DNA from: an uncultured bacterium
GTDB taxonomy: Bacteria; Desulfobacterota; Binatia; UBA1149; CAITLU01
DNA length: 64,000 nucleotides
NCBI GenBank assembly: GCA_903893315.1
Contig: CAITLU010000002.1
Location: 1-64,000, forward strand
Reading direction: 5' to 3'
Every line of letters starts with the position of its first letter. Positions within the stretch are counted from its first letter, which is position 1. Below are positions 25,223 to 34,271 of this stretch, in pieces. Position numbers and translations under genes: made by a program. The notes beneath the pieces were generated by a model. That model saw only the letters and a list, made by a program, of their open reading frames with translations, was not told the origin of the DNA and did not search any database.

Positions 25223-28078
25223 TCAGACTTTCTGCACGTCCACTGTCACGCCGCGGGGACCGAAGTTGGGTCCCGCGTAGGCGCCGCGGATGTGGAGCTG
25301 TCCATAGCCGCCGGCCAGGTGCAGGTTCTTCCACGGCCCCGGAATCGGTTCCTGCTGTCCTTGATGTCTGGCGAACATGAAGTTCTCCCAGGCGTGGTAG
25401 ATGACGACCTGCCCGGGTTGAAGCGACGGCGCGGTCTTGACCACGCACTCGAAAGTGCCGACGTCGTTGAAAGTGCGCACGCGGTCGTTGTCGGTGATGC
25501 TGCGGGCGGCCGCGTCATCGGCGTTCATGTACAGCACGGGTTCGCCGCGCTGCAGGCGCAGCAGCTCGGCCAGACCGCGCCAGATGGTGTGAATGCTCCA
25601 GCGCGTGTGTCCGCCGGTCATGCGCAGCGGATAATTGCCGCCCGCCGCGGGCGCGTTCTTGTGAACCGGCAGCGCCTCGCCGGCCGCCACGTACCACTCA
25701 TGTTCGAGGCGGAACTGCTGGCGTCCGGTCAGTGTCGGCCACGACTCCTTGCCGTCGACCTGCCACGAGTTCGGGTACAGCGGTTTGGTGAAGTCGACGT
25801 CGCTGCACATGTTGTTGAGCAGGCCGTAGGGCTGATTGCGTTTGATCGGGATCACGCCGCGCTTGATCGCTTCGTCCCAGGTGGTTCCTTCGCAGATCTC
25901 CGAGTGTTCGAAGATGTAGTTCATGCCGGTGCGAGGATCGGAAGGATCGAATACCCCGCCGTCGCTGTAGACGTCGAATACCTGCGACATGTCACGCGGG
26001 TTTCCGAACGCGTCTTTTGCCACGGCCACGCCTTTGGCGCGCGCACGTTTCTGGACGCGATCGGCGATGTTGCCGAAAATCCACCACTCGCTGCGCGACT
26101 CGCCGAGCGGCTCGACTGCTTTGTCGTTCAGCACCAGGTAGGGCAGGAAGCCCCATGCGTACTTGATTCCGATCTTTTCGTAGAATGCCGCGGCCGGCAG
26201 CAGGATGTCGCTGTGCATTCCGGTGGTCGACATCTGAACATTGACGTTGACGATCATGTCGAGCTTTGGCCACAGGTGCTTCAGCGCGGTCTGCGGGGCG
26301 GCCCAGCGCCGCAGCGGGTTGATCGAATTGACCAGGAATACCTTTGGATCCTTGCCCGGCGCCGGGTAGACCGGCACCCACTTGCGTTCGAGCGCGATCT
26401 TCATTGCCTCGGCGGTGCTGAGCGGGTTGGCGGCGTCGTTGTAGGCCGGATTGCCCATGATGTCGGCGTAACCGGCGTGCACGTGCAGCCACGGCAATTC
26501 CGCCGACGTCGGCTCCTGGCTCGAGCGCTTCATCAGGAAGGCTTCGATGTCGCGTACCGCGGGGCGGCCGGCCAGTTGCATCAGCGCCTTTTGCAGAGCA
26601 GAAGCGCCGCCGAATCCCAGTTCGTCGTAGCCCGACACTCCCCACCAGGTGCCCATGCGCAGGCCGCCGCCGGGACGTCCCTGGTTGCCGGTCAGGGCCA
26701 TCAGCAGCGCGAACGAGCGGTGCATCAGGTCCGAATGGTAGTGCTTGCACGCACCCGTCGACGCGTAGATCAGCGCCGACTTTGCCGAAGCCATCTGCCG
26801 GGCCACGTTGCGGATCAGCGCGGCGTTGATGCCGGTGACCTTTTCGGCGAGTTCCGGTGTCGAGCCGTTGTTGAGCTGTCGGCGCAGTTGTTGGTAGAGC
26901 GGCTCGACTTCGGCGGATGTCCCGTCGGCGAGTTTTACCTTCCAACTGCCTTCGAGGGCGGGGCGAATGTCGCCGAGCGCCAGCGACGCTTTCCTCATGC
27001 CCGCCGTGCCGGGCGCAAGCACCTCGGAATTCAGCGCCTGGTCCCACATGTAGAACGCGTCTTCGCGGCCGCCGCTGACCATGTCGCGCTCGAGCAGGAA
27101 CTTGCCGTTGACGGTGCGGACCAGGAACGGCAGGTCGGTCTGTTCCTTGACGTAGTCCGGCTTGTGAAGGTTTTCGGCGATGATCACCTGGGCCATGGCC
27201 AGTGCCAGTGCCGCATCGGTTTCGATCTTGGCATTCAGCCACAGGTCGGCGTGCATCGAGGTGGGGTTGTAGTCGGGACACACGACCACAACCGTGGCAC
27301 CGCGATAGCGTGCTTCGGTGATGAAGTGCATGTCGGGAATGCGCGTGTACACCGGGTTGGCGGACCACAGCACGATGAAGTCGGAACTGAAATAGTCGTC
27401 GATCGTACCGTCGTTCATGAACATGCCGTAGGTCTGGGTAGTACCTATCGGCATGTCGCCGATGCCGGCGAAACTGTCGAGGGTCGAGGCGCCTATCGTG
27501 CGCAGCATGCGGATCTCGGCCGCCGAGTCGGGGCCGTGGTCGAAGTTAGGGCCCGGATTGCCGATGATCGTTTCGGTGCCGTGCTCGGTGGCCGCGGCGA
27601 TGATGCCGTCGGCGACCTTGTCGAGCGCTTCGTCCCAACTGATGCGCTTCCACTTGCCGCTGCCGCGTTCGCCGACGCGTTCGAGCGGGTACTGCAGGCG
27701 CTGCGGTGAGGCCATCGCCTTGCTGTAGCAGGCGCCCTTCTGGCAGCCGCGCGGGAAGAAGTCCGGCGCACCGCCGCGACCTCCTTCGTCGTAGCTGGGT
27801 GCCTGCTCCTCGCGCCACACCACGCCGTCCTTGACGTAGACGTTCCACGCGCACGCCGACATGCAGTTGGAGCGGTTGTGACTGCAGCGCACCACGCGAT
27901 CCCAGGTCCACTGCTTGCGGTAAACGTCTTCCCAGGTCCGGTACGGCGCTATCGGCGGAAGAGCCGCGGCGTTTCTGCCTACTTCGGCAACGGCGGGCGT
28001 GAGGCCGAGCCGGTTCAGGGAGAGCAGTACGGTCGCGGCACCGACGGAGCGGAGAAAATCACGTCGTGTCAGTAGCAT
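25223..28078 (-). CDS. Class II DMSO-reductase-family molybdopterin enzyme, Tat-exported catalytic subunit
   Basis: A 951-residue protein with a Tat signal (TRRDFLRSVG then a hydrophobic stretch to AVAE). His67, Cys72, Cys76 and Cys112 are candidate FS0 cluster ligands, and NPVYTRIPDMHF contains Asp249, matching the Asp molybdenum ligand of NarG (TPDAH). This places it in class II with nitrate and selenate reductases, ethylbenzene dehydrogenase and steroid C25 dehydrogenase. Compared with the usual HxxxC spacing the His is one residue further away. No beta (four-cluster) or gamma (haem b) subunit gene adjoins. With ADH, acyl-CoA dehydrogenase and thiolase alongside, anaerobic-type hydroxylation is plausible. 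Confidence 0.87.
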   Translation of the reverse strand: MLLTRRDFLRSVGAATVLLSLNRLGLTPAVAEVGRNAAALPPIAPYRTWEDVYRKQWTWDRVVRCSHNRSNCMSACAWNVYVKDGVVWREEQAPSYDEGGRGGAPDFFPRGCQKGACYSKAMASPQRLQYPLERVGERGSGKWKRISWDEALDKVADGIIAAATEHGTETIIGNPGPNFDHGPDSAAEIRMLRTIGASTLDSFAGIGDMPIGTTQTYGMFMNDGTIDDYFSSDFIVLWSANPVYTRIPDMHFITEARYRGATVVVVCPDYNPTSMHADLWLNAKIETDAALALAMAQVIIAENLHKPDYVKEQTDLPFLVRTVNGKFLLERDMVSGGREDAFYMWDQALNSEVLAPGTAGMRKASLALGDIRPALEGSWKVKLADGTSAEVEPLYQQLRRQLNNGSTPELAEKVTGINAALIRNVARQMASAKSALIYASTGACKHYHSDLMHRSFALLMALTGNQGRPGGGLRMGTWWGVSGYDELGFGGASALQKALMQLAGRPAVRDIEAFLMKRSSQEPTSAELPWLHVHAGYADIMGNPAYNDAANPLSTAEAMKIALERKWVPVYPAPGKDPKVFLVNSINPLRRWAAPQTALKHLWPKLDMIVNVNVQMSTTGMHSDILLPAAAFYEKIGIKYAWGFLPYLVLNDKAVEPLGESRSEWWIFGNIADRVQKRARAKGVAVAKDAFGNPRDMSQVFDVYSDGGVFDPSDPRTGMNYIFEHSEICEGTTWDEAIKRGVIPIKRNQPYGLLNNMCSDVDFTKPLYPNSWQVDGKESWPTLTGRQQFRLEHEWYVAAGEALPVHKNAPAAGGNYPLRMTGGHTRWSIHTIWRGLAELLRLQRGEPVLYMNADDAAARSITDNDRVRTFNDVGTFECVVKTAPSLQPGQVVIYHAWENFMFARHQGQQEPIPGPWKNLHLAGGYGQLHIRGAYAGPNFGPRGVTVDVQKV

Positions 28079-28133
28079 GTGTGTGATTCCTTCGAAGAAG
28101 CGATTTTTGAGGACATTGTTGGGTTGCGGTGTT

Positions 28134-28847
28134 TCATCGGCTTGCCGTTGCCACCGCGACCCGGCCGCTGCTTGCGGTCTTGCGCGTACGAGTCGCAGGT
28201 ACGGTGCCGGCGCCGGTGCCGAGCAGTCGCCGCGAAATGCCGAGAAGCTGATTGTGGTGGGCTTGCAGTTGTTCGGGGCTCAGCGGGTCGAACGGCCAGT
28301 CCGGTACGATGCGCGGTGTCCCGGCGACGAAGAACACGGTGGCGCCGACGATGGTCAGGATGAAGTGGATCGGGTCGATCGGATGGAAAAGGCCATCTCG
28401 CTGCCCTTGCTTGATCGCGGTAGTGATCGTGGAAAGGACTTCCGCCGCCCTGGTCGCCGCTCCGGCGACGCGCTCGGGCGAACCGTCGGCTGCCTCGCGC
28501 AGGAGCAGCCGCGCGACGGGCGGCCGTTCGGCGACGTAACCGACCCAGGCGTCGATCACAGCTTCGATACGATCGGGCAGCGGGGCCGGGATGCCCAGCG
28601 CGGCCTGGTGCCGGTCAAGGAGTTCTCCGAAGATGTTGCTCAGGACGGCGTCGTACAACTCCTGCTTGTCGCGGAAGTAGTAGACCATCGAGGCGCGGCG
28701 GATCCCGACCCGCGCGGCAACGTCTTCGAGCCGGGCGGCCGCGTAGCCCTTGTCGGCGAAGACCTGCTCGGCGACCTCCAGGATGGTGGTCCTGGTGCGC
28801 TCGGCCTTGGGACCGGCCTCGCGGGCTTCTCGGGGCTGTTTCGGCAC
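28134..28847 (-). CDS. TetR-family transcriptional regulator
   Basis: A 237-residue regulator, reading from GTG 28847 behind AGGTAG; the ORF is open further upstream but without better signals. RTTILEVAEQVFADKGYAAARLEDVAARVGIRRASMVYYFRDKQEL is the TetR helix-turn-helix. The C-terminal 150 residues form the ligand domain, with a basic tail. It is 55 bp above the molybdoenzyme gene and co-directional, so it likely controls the minus-strand cluster, possibly through the palindrome at 28856-28869. Confidence 0.87.
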   Translation of the reverse strand: MPKQPREAREAGPKAERTRTTILEVAEQVFADKGYAAARLEDVAARVGIRRASMVYYFRDKQELYDAVLSNIFGELLDRHQAALGIPAPLPDRIEAVIDAWVGYVAERPPVARLLLREAADGSPERVAGAATRAAEVLSTITTAIKQGQRDGLFHPIDPIHFILTIVGATVFFVAGTPRIVPDWPFDPLSPEQLQAHHNQLLGISRRLLGTGAGTVPATRTRKTASSGRVAVATASR

Positions 28848-28855
28848 GCGCGTTT

Positions 28856-28869
28856 CTACCTGCGGGTAG
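28856..28869. promoter_or_regulatory. Candidate TetR operator
   Basis: CTACC and GGTAG flank TGCG; outer TTT and AGAAA bases extend partial symmetry. It lies 8 bp before the putative TetR start codon, a typical autoregulatory position. Confidence 0.35.
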
Positions 28870-28982
28870 GCAGAAAACGTATGACCGATGTCATGCCGGC
28901 CGCTGATCGTGGCCGGAATCAAGAGCCCGGGCCGGGCGCGCAAGCGCCGCGCCCCTCACGAAAAGGCACGGCGGCCCATTCC

Positions 28983-28996
28983 CTTGCCTGGGCAAG
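28983..28996. promoter_or_regulatory. Candidate MarR operator
   Basis: CTTGCC and GGCAAG flank TG about 37 bp upstream of the MarR ATG at 29033. MarR proteins commonly bind short palindromes in their own promoters. No clear -35/-10 pair was assigned. Confidence 0.35.
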
Positions 28997-29032
28997 TGTT
29001 GTATCCGCAACCAAACGGCTCCTGCGACGACC

Positions 29033-29488
29033 ATGCGACCAAAAAGTACACAGACGGCAGTCGAGATCATGGCGCGCGATTGCGTGGGCAATCAGGTGCG
29101 GCTGCTCAACCGGGTTGTGACCGGGATCTACGAGGAAGAACTGCGGCCGCTGCGGCTGACCGTCAGCCAGATGGTTGTGCTGGCGCTGACGGCCAAGCAC
29201 GAACAGGTGCGCGCGGCGCAGATCTGCGGCTGGTTGCAGATCGATGCGTCGACGCTGAGCCGTAACATCAACCGCATGCGCACCAACGGCTGGATAGAAG
29301 AGGCGCCGGCTTCGGACCAGCGGTCGCGCCCGTTTCAGTTGACCGTTGCCGGCGAGAAGATTCTTCAGGATGCGATCCTGGCATGGGAACGCGCACAGGC
29401 GACGGCGGTGGAACTGCTCGGCCCCGAAGGCGTGTCGGTCATCAAGAGACTCACGCGCAGCGTGACGCGAAATAGACAGACCGTTTGA
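29033..29488 (+). CDS. MarR-family transcriptional regulator
   Basis: A 151-residue winged-helix protein. The helix-turn-helix runs through AAQICGWLQIDASTLSRNINRMRTNGWIEE, and the wing through SDQRSRPFQLTVAGEKIL. It starts the plus-strand operon with the 4Fe-4S protein 30 bp downstream. It is divergent from the TetR gene across about 185 bp. The ligand is unknown; many MarR regulators respond to aromatic or oxidant signals, which would fit the AhpD selenoprotein downstream. Confidence 0.9.
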   Translation: MRPKSTQTAVEIMARDCVGNQVRLLNRVVTGIYEEELRPLRLTVSQMVVLALTAKHEQVRAAQICGWLQIDASTLSRNINRMRTNGWIEEAPASDQRSRPFQLTVAGEKILQDAILAWERAQATAVELLGPEGVSVIKRLTRSVTRNRQTV

Positions 29489-29518
29489 TCGCGGACATCA
29501 GGAGCGAAGGAGAGAGCG

Positions 29519-30799
29519 ATGGGACACCTGGCGATGCAGAAACCCTACCTGGATCTTCAGCAGCGGCTGCACAAGAATCCGATCGGAGCGCCGGCGGCCG
29601 AGGAACTCTTCGAGATCCTGCGTCTGCGCTTCACCGAGGAAGAAGCGCAGATCGGCGCGCGCTTGCCGATGACGCCGGCTCCTCTCGAGACTCTGGCCAG
29701 ACGGCTAGGTCAGGAGCCCGAACGGCTCGAGGCGGCGCTCGAAAGGATGGCGGAGAAAGGCCTGGTGCTGGATTTCCGCACCAACGGCAAGTTGTTCTAC
29801 ATGTTGGCGCCGACGGTGATCGGATTCTTCGAATTCACCTTCATGCGCCTGCACAAGGAACTTCCCAACAAGAAACTGGCGGATCTGCTTTCCGCGTACA
29901 TGTTCGACGACCGGACGTTTTCCGACAACGCGTTCCGTGCCGAGACCCAGATCGGCAGGGTGATCGCGCACGAAAAGACACTGCCTGACGACGTGAGGTC
30001 GGAAATCCTTCCCTACGAGCAGGCGACGGAAATCCTGAAGACCGCCAAGCTGCGTGCCGTCGGGCTTTGCTACTGCCGTCACAAGGCGATGCACCACGGC
30101 AATCCGTGCAAGAAACCGATGGAGACGTGCACGACCCTGAACGGCTCGGCCGACTGGGCGATCCGGCGCGGTTTCGGCCGCGAGATTTCGGCGGAGGAGG
30201 CGATCGAGATCGCCGCTCTGACGCGCGACAACTACATGGTTCACATCGCCGACAACGTCAAAAACGACGTCAGCTTCATCTGTCACTGCTGCGGTTGCTG
30301 CTGCGGCATGCTCAAAGCGATCAACGTACACGGAATCCAGACGGCGGTGCACACCAGTAATTTCCTGGCGACCGTCGATGACGACAAGTGCAAGGCCTGC
30401 GCACGCTGCGTCAAGGCCTGTCCGGTCATGGCGATGGAAGTCGTGCCGTTGAAGTTCGGCACGGCGTCGGTACGCATCGACGAGGAACTGTGCCTTGGTT
30501 GCGGGGCCTGCAACGTCGCGTGCAAGAACAACGCGCTGTCGATGAAAGCACGGGCCAAGCGCGTTTTTACGCCTGAGGACAACATCGAGCGGCTGATCCG
30601 TTCGGCGGTCGAGCGTGGCACCGTCCACCACATGTTGTTCGATGATCCCGACAGCGTGAGCAGCCGCAGCATGAACCGCGCGCTCGGGGCTCTGCTCGCT
30701 CTCCCGGTCACCAAACGGCTGCTGGCGGTCGATCAGATCAAGTCGACTTTCGTCAGGACGATAGTCGCCGGCGCGAAGAAACAGGCGGCCGATGCCTAG
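29519..30799 (+). CDS. 4Fe-4S binding protein with N-terminal winged-helix-like region
   Basis: A 426-residue protein with AAGGAG six bases before its ATG. The first 100 residues look like a winged-helix domain (LETLARRLGQEPERLEAALERMAEKGLV). A middle part holds CYCRHKAMHHGNPC and the dense cysteine cluster CHCCGCCCGM near residue 260. Two ferredoxin motifs follow: CKACARCVKACP and CLGCGACNVACK. It is probably a cytoplasmic electron-transfer or sensor protein serving the molybdoenzyme at 32020. I do not recognise a characterised homologue. Confidence 0.85.
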   Translation: MGHLAMQKPYLDLQQRLHKNPIGAPAAEELFEILRLRFTEEEAQIGARLPMTPAPLETLARRLGQEPERLEAALERMAEKGLVLDFRTNGKLFYMLAPTVIGFFEFTFMRLHKELPNKKLADLLSAYMFDDRTFSDNAFRAETQIGRVIAHEKTLPDDVRSEILPYEQATEILKTAKLRAVGLCYCRHKAMHHGNPCKKPMETCTTLNGSADWAIRRGFGREISAEEAIEIAALTRDNYMVHIADNVKNDVSFICHCCGCCCGMLKAINVHGIQTAVHTSNFLATVDDDKCKACARCVKACPVMAMEVVPLKFGTASVRIDEELCLGCGACNVACKNNALSMKARAKRVFTPEDNIERLIRSAVERGTVHHMLFDDPDSVSSRSMNRALGALLALPVTKRLLAVDQIKSTFVRTIVAGAKKQAADA

Positions 30800-30853
30800 G
30801 TGTGAGCGCAAAGTGGATGCGCGGTACCTGGCGAATTCGGTCGAGGAACGATC

Positions 30854-31972
30854 ATGATCGACTTCGACTGCTCCCCGGCAGGCGTTCCGATTCGAGATGA
30901 CCTGCGAGAGGCGCACCGGTTTCTGCGGCTGCATCTCAGTTCGCCAGGGACGTGGTGGAGTGCGCACGAGCGTCTGGCTATCGCCGCCGAGAGTCGTAAC
31001 GCCATCGGTTGTGGCTTGTGCGGCGAGCGCAAGGCGGCCTTGTCTCCGAACGCGGTGACCGGCAGCCACGACACGCTCGGAGTTCTGCCCGCCGACGTTG
31101 TCGAGGTGGTTCACCGGGTGCGTACAGATTCCGGCAGACTCTCTAAGGTGTGGTTCGACCGGGTGATCGCCGGCGGCCTCGAAGAGACACGGTATGTCGA
31201 GTTGGTCAGCATCGTGGCGCTGCTGGCGGGCGTCGACTACTTCGCTCGTGCGCTCGGGATCGCGCCGCCGCTTTTGCCCGAGCCGCTCGGTGGAGAACCA
31301 TCGCGCCATCGTCCCACTTCGGCGAAAGCGCAAGCCGCCTGGGTGCCGATGATTGCGGCGGAGGACGTGCAGGACCTGGAGGCCGACATATATGGAGGCG
31401 CGCCATTTGTGCCGAACATCATGCGCGCGCTCAGTCTGGTGCCGGACGAGGCTCGGATGCTGCAAAGAGCCTCGAGTGCGCACTATGTTGCGGTCGCGCA
31501 GATCGGCGATCCGACGGTACGCAGATCGCTTGACCGCATGCAGATGGAATTGGTCGCTGCTCGCGTCTCGGCACTCAATGAATGTTTTTATTGAACGACG
31601 GCGCACAGCGCACTGCTCCGGGCGAGCGGTCAGGTAAACGGCATGGAAGTAGATCTCAGCGTGGTAAATGGCGATGCCGGGTCGGATGCCGGTGTGGAGC
31701 ACGGCGCTCGCCTGGTGGCGTTCGTGGAAGCGGTAATGCAAGGCGACGACGCGGCGATCGAACGTGAGCGGCGCGAACTTCTGGCGGTACTTCCGGCGGA
31801 GAGCTTCGTGGATGCGGCCGCGACGATCGGTGCGTTCAACATCGTCGACCGTGTAGCCGACGCCACCGGCATCGCGCTGGACGAGATGCTCGAGGCCATG
31901 AGCAGCGACTTTCGTGGAAAATTGAAACTGGAGCGGTTCGCTTCTGCCGCGAACACGCGGCAGGCAAAATGA
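30854..31972 (+). CDS. AhpD-family selenoprotein (CxxU motif, in-frame TGA read as Sec)
   Basis: The frame opened at ATG 30854 (GAGGAAC upstream) meets TGA at 31592-31594 but stays open with strong family similarity to TGA 31970-31972. Read through, the 372-residue product has SALNECFY-U-TTAHSALLR, matching the AhpD CxxCxxxH motif with Sec247 replacing the second cysteine, between Cys244 and His251. The next segment, FVDAAATIGAFNIVDRVADATGI, is typical AhpD C-terminus. A candidate bacterial SECIS follows the TGA. In AhpD that second Cys, near the His, is the reactive one, so Sec would make a stronger peroxidase or reductase. An N-terminal GCGLCGERKAALSP segment adds another Cys pair. The end overlaps the next reading frame. 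SelA, SelB and SelD must be encoded elsewhere. Confidence 0.85.
31612..31630 (+). promoter_or_regulatory. Candidate bacterial SECIS element
   Basis: ACTGCTC (31612-31618) and GAGCGGT (31624-31630) form a 7-bp stem with one U.G pair and the apical loop CGGGC. The loop begins 25 nt after the TGA, within the usual 16-37 nt window, and has G at its second position as required for SelB recognition. It is part of the coding sequence. Confidence 0.6.
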
Positions 31973-32019
31973 CTCGGAATCCTCTGCCGCGGGCGGAGAC
32001 GACGATCGGAGGTGACGAT

Positions 32020-34215
32020 ATGGCAAGCGTAGGCGATGGAATCTGGCACAGCACGGCATGTACGGTCTGCGCGACCAACTGCGGTCTGGAGGTGCAGGTC
32101 GACGGCACCCGCATAACCAAGGTCCGCGGCGACAAGCGCAACCCGTTCAGCCGCGGGTACACGTGCAGCAAGGGCCTGACGATAGCCAAGCTGGTCGACC
32201 ACGAACAGCGCGTTAAAGCTCCGCTCAAGCGGATGCCTGACGGGGCTTACACCGTGATTTCATGGCCGCAGGCCATTTCCGAGATAGCGGCGAAACTCGG
32301 CGGCATCGTCGCGAACCACGGCGCGGAGGCGGTTTCGCTTCTCGGCGGCGGCGGTCAGGCCAATCACCTGGACTTCATCTACGCAGCCGGCTTCCTCAAC
32401 CTGCTCGGCTCGCGCCGTCACTACAATACGCTGGCCCAGGAGTTCACGCAGAAGTACCTGGTCAACGGCCTGGTGTTCGGCAGCGAGGGAATCGACTACG
32501 AGGAGAACTGGGAACGCTCCGAGGTGATCCTGGATATCGGTTCGAATCCGTGGATGAGCCACTGCATACAGCGCGCACGCACGGTTATCAGAGAACTTGC
32601 CGCCGATCCCAACCGGACCTTGATCGTCGTCGACCCGCGCCGTCACGAGACCGCCGAAAAGGCCGACATCTTCCTGCAGATACGCCCCGGCACCGATCTC
32701 TACTTCCTGCTCGCGCTGGTCAACGTGATCGTGAGCGAAGGACTGGTCGACGAGGCCTTCGTCGCCGAGCATTCACGCGGATGGGAGGAAGCGCGCTTTG
32801 TCGCCGATCTCGTGACGCCGGTTCAGGCAGCCGCGCTTTGCGACCTCAAGGAAGACGACATCCGCAGGGTGGCGCGGCGCTTCGCTACCGCCAGGAGTGC
32901 CAGCATCCGCGTCCACCTCGGCATCTGTCACGCGCGCAACATGGTGGAAAACTGCTACCTGGCCGCGCTGCTTCACGTCATTACCGGCAACATGTGCACG
33001 CCCGACGGTGCCAACATCGCGGTGACTCTGTTCTCAGGGGCCGGTGCGCTGGGAGAGGAGAGGCCGACCGACAAGACACGCACGCGCCTGGCCGGCATCG
33101 CAGCGATTCGCGGCCTCCTGCCTCCGAACGCTCTGCCGGAGGAGATTCTCGATGCCGGCGAAAAAAGCATCCGCGCGCTGATAGTCGAGGGCTGCAATCC
33201 CATCTGCTCGTATGCGGACTCGCACAGGATGACCGAAGCCTTCGAGCATCTCGAGCTTCTCGTGGTCGTCGATCCGGCGATGACCGAAGCGGCGCGAATG
33301 GCGCACTACGTGCTGCCGCCGCCGGTAGGCTACGAGAAGTGGGAAGCCGCGATCTTCGCCAGAGGATTCCCCGAAGTGTACTTCCAACTGCGGCCGCCGG
33401 TGTTGCCGACGCCGCCCGAGACCAGGCAGGAGTGCATCATCTACTACGAGCTCGCCAAGGCTATGGGGCTCGACTATAGCTCGCACCCCGCCTTCGCCGC
33501 ATTGGAGCAGGCGATAGAGGCCGGTGATTCGGCGCCGGTGCTGACGCTCATCAAAGGGCTGTGCACGTTGTTCGCAATGACGCGGCAGGATGAATTGCTC
33601 GAAGCCGGCACCATCACCGCCGACGGCAATCCTGCCGACGAGGTGTTTCAGGCGCTGCTCGATCACCCGGAAGGTGCGCTGCTGTGCCGTGTGGATCCGC
33701 AGCGTAACTGGCAGCAGGTGCGGACTCCGGATCACAAGGCGGTGCTGAATCCGCCTCTGCTGTTGGATCTGTTGCGCGGGCTCGTGATCCCGGCCGACAC
33801 GGATTTCCGCAAGAATCCGCAGTACCCATTCATCCTGCAGACCGGCGAGCGCAACGACTACAACGCCAACACGGTTCACCGCGATCCCACCTGGAGAAAA
33901 AAGCAGCGCGAGAGTTATCTAAGGATGCACCAATCGGACGCGGCGAGACTCGGCGTCGTCGACGGCGAGACGGTGCGACTGATAACCGAGAACGGGCAGG
34001 CGCTGGTGCCGGCGCTGGTGACCGACGACATCTATCCCGGCAACATCAGCATGCCGCACGGCTACGGTCTGCTGTGGAAGAACGAGGAATCCGGCAGGCT
34101 GGAGCCGGTCGGTACCAACGTGCAGGTACTCATAAGCGCCAAGGCTCGCGATGCCCTCACGGGAATCCCGCTGCACAAGTACATACCGGCTCAGGTGCAC
34201 AAGATCGCGGGCTGA
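32020..34215 (+). CDS. Molybdopterin-dependent oxidoreductase, cytoplasmic DMSO-reductase superfamily
   Basis: Starting at ATG 32020 behind a strong GGAGGTGA, the product has 731 residues; an earlier ATG at 31969 overlaps the selenoprotein stop. Cys14, Cys17, Cys21 and Cys49 bind an N-terminal 4Fe-4S cluster. GTDLYFLLALVN, GNMCTPDGANI and a C-terminal molybdopterin dinucleotide-binding domain (GERNDYNANTVHRDP, HQSDAARLGVVDGE) follow. There is no Tat signal, so it acts in the cytoplasm. It resembles formate-dehydrogenase/acetylene-hydratase-type enzymes and probably uses the 4Fe-4S protein at 29519 as partner. The substrate is unknown. Confidence 0.87.
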   Translation: MASVGDGIWHSTACTVCATNCGLEVQVDGTRITKVRGDKRNPFSRGYTCSKGLTIAKLVDHEQRVKAPLKRMPDGAYTVISWPQAISEIAAKLGGIVANHGAEAVSLLGGGGQANHLDFIYAAGFLNLLGSRRHYNTLAQEFTQKYLVNGLVFGSEGIDYEENWERSEVILDIGSNPWMSHCIQRARTVIRELAADPNRTLIVVDPRRHETAEKADIFLQIRPGTDLYFLLALVNVIVSEGLVDEAFVAEHSRGWEEARFVADLVTPVQAAALCDLKEDDIRRVARRFATARSASIRVHLGICHARNMVENCYLAALLHVITGNMCTPDGANIAVTLFSGAGALGEERPTDKTRTRLAGIAAIRGLLPPNALPEEILDAGEKSIRALIVEGCNPICSYADSHRMTEAFEHLELLVVVDPAMTEAARMAHYVLPPPVGYEKWEAAIFARGFPEVYFQLRPPVLPTPPETRQECIIYYELAKAMGLDYSSHPAFAALEQAIEAGDSAPVLTLIKGLCTLFAMTRQDELLEAGTITADGNPADEVFQALLDHPEGALLCRVDPQRNWQQVRTPDHKAVLNPPLLLDLLRGLVIPADTDFRKNPQYPFILQTGERNDYNANTVHRDPTWRKKQRESYLRMHQSDAARLGVVDGETVRLITENGQALVPALVTDDIYPGNISMPHGYGLLWKNEESGRLEPVGTNVQVLISAKARDALTGIPLHKYIPAQVHKIAG

Positions 34216-34271
34216 GCTGGTTTCTTACGGGTCTTGCTCGTAGGTCGGAACCATCGTAGGGATGGGCGGCG

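Noticed and set aside
23972-27709. 1245-residue plus-strand ORF
   Set aside because: It is antisense to the thiolase and molybdoenzyme genes; its composition is that of a GC-rich shadow frame without domains.
31643-31972. Separate small ORF after the AhpD gene
   Set aside because: It is in the same frame as the upstream AhpD ORF and carries its C-terminal domain, so it is treated as the end of one selenoprotein.
29705-32059. 784-residue minus-strand ORF
   Set aside because: It lies opposite the 4Fe-4S and AhpD genes and has no recognisable motif.
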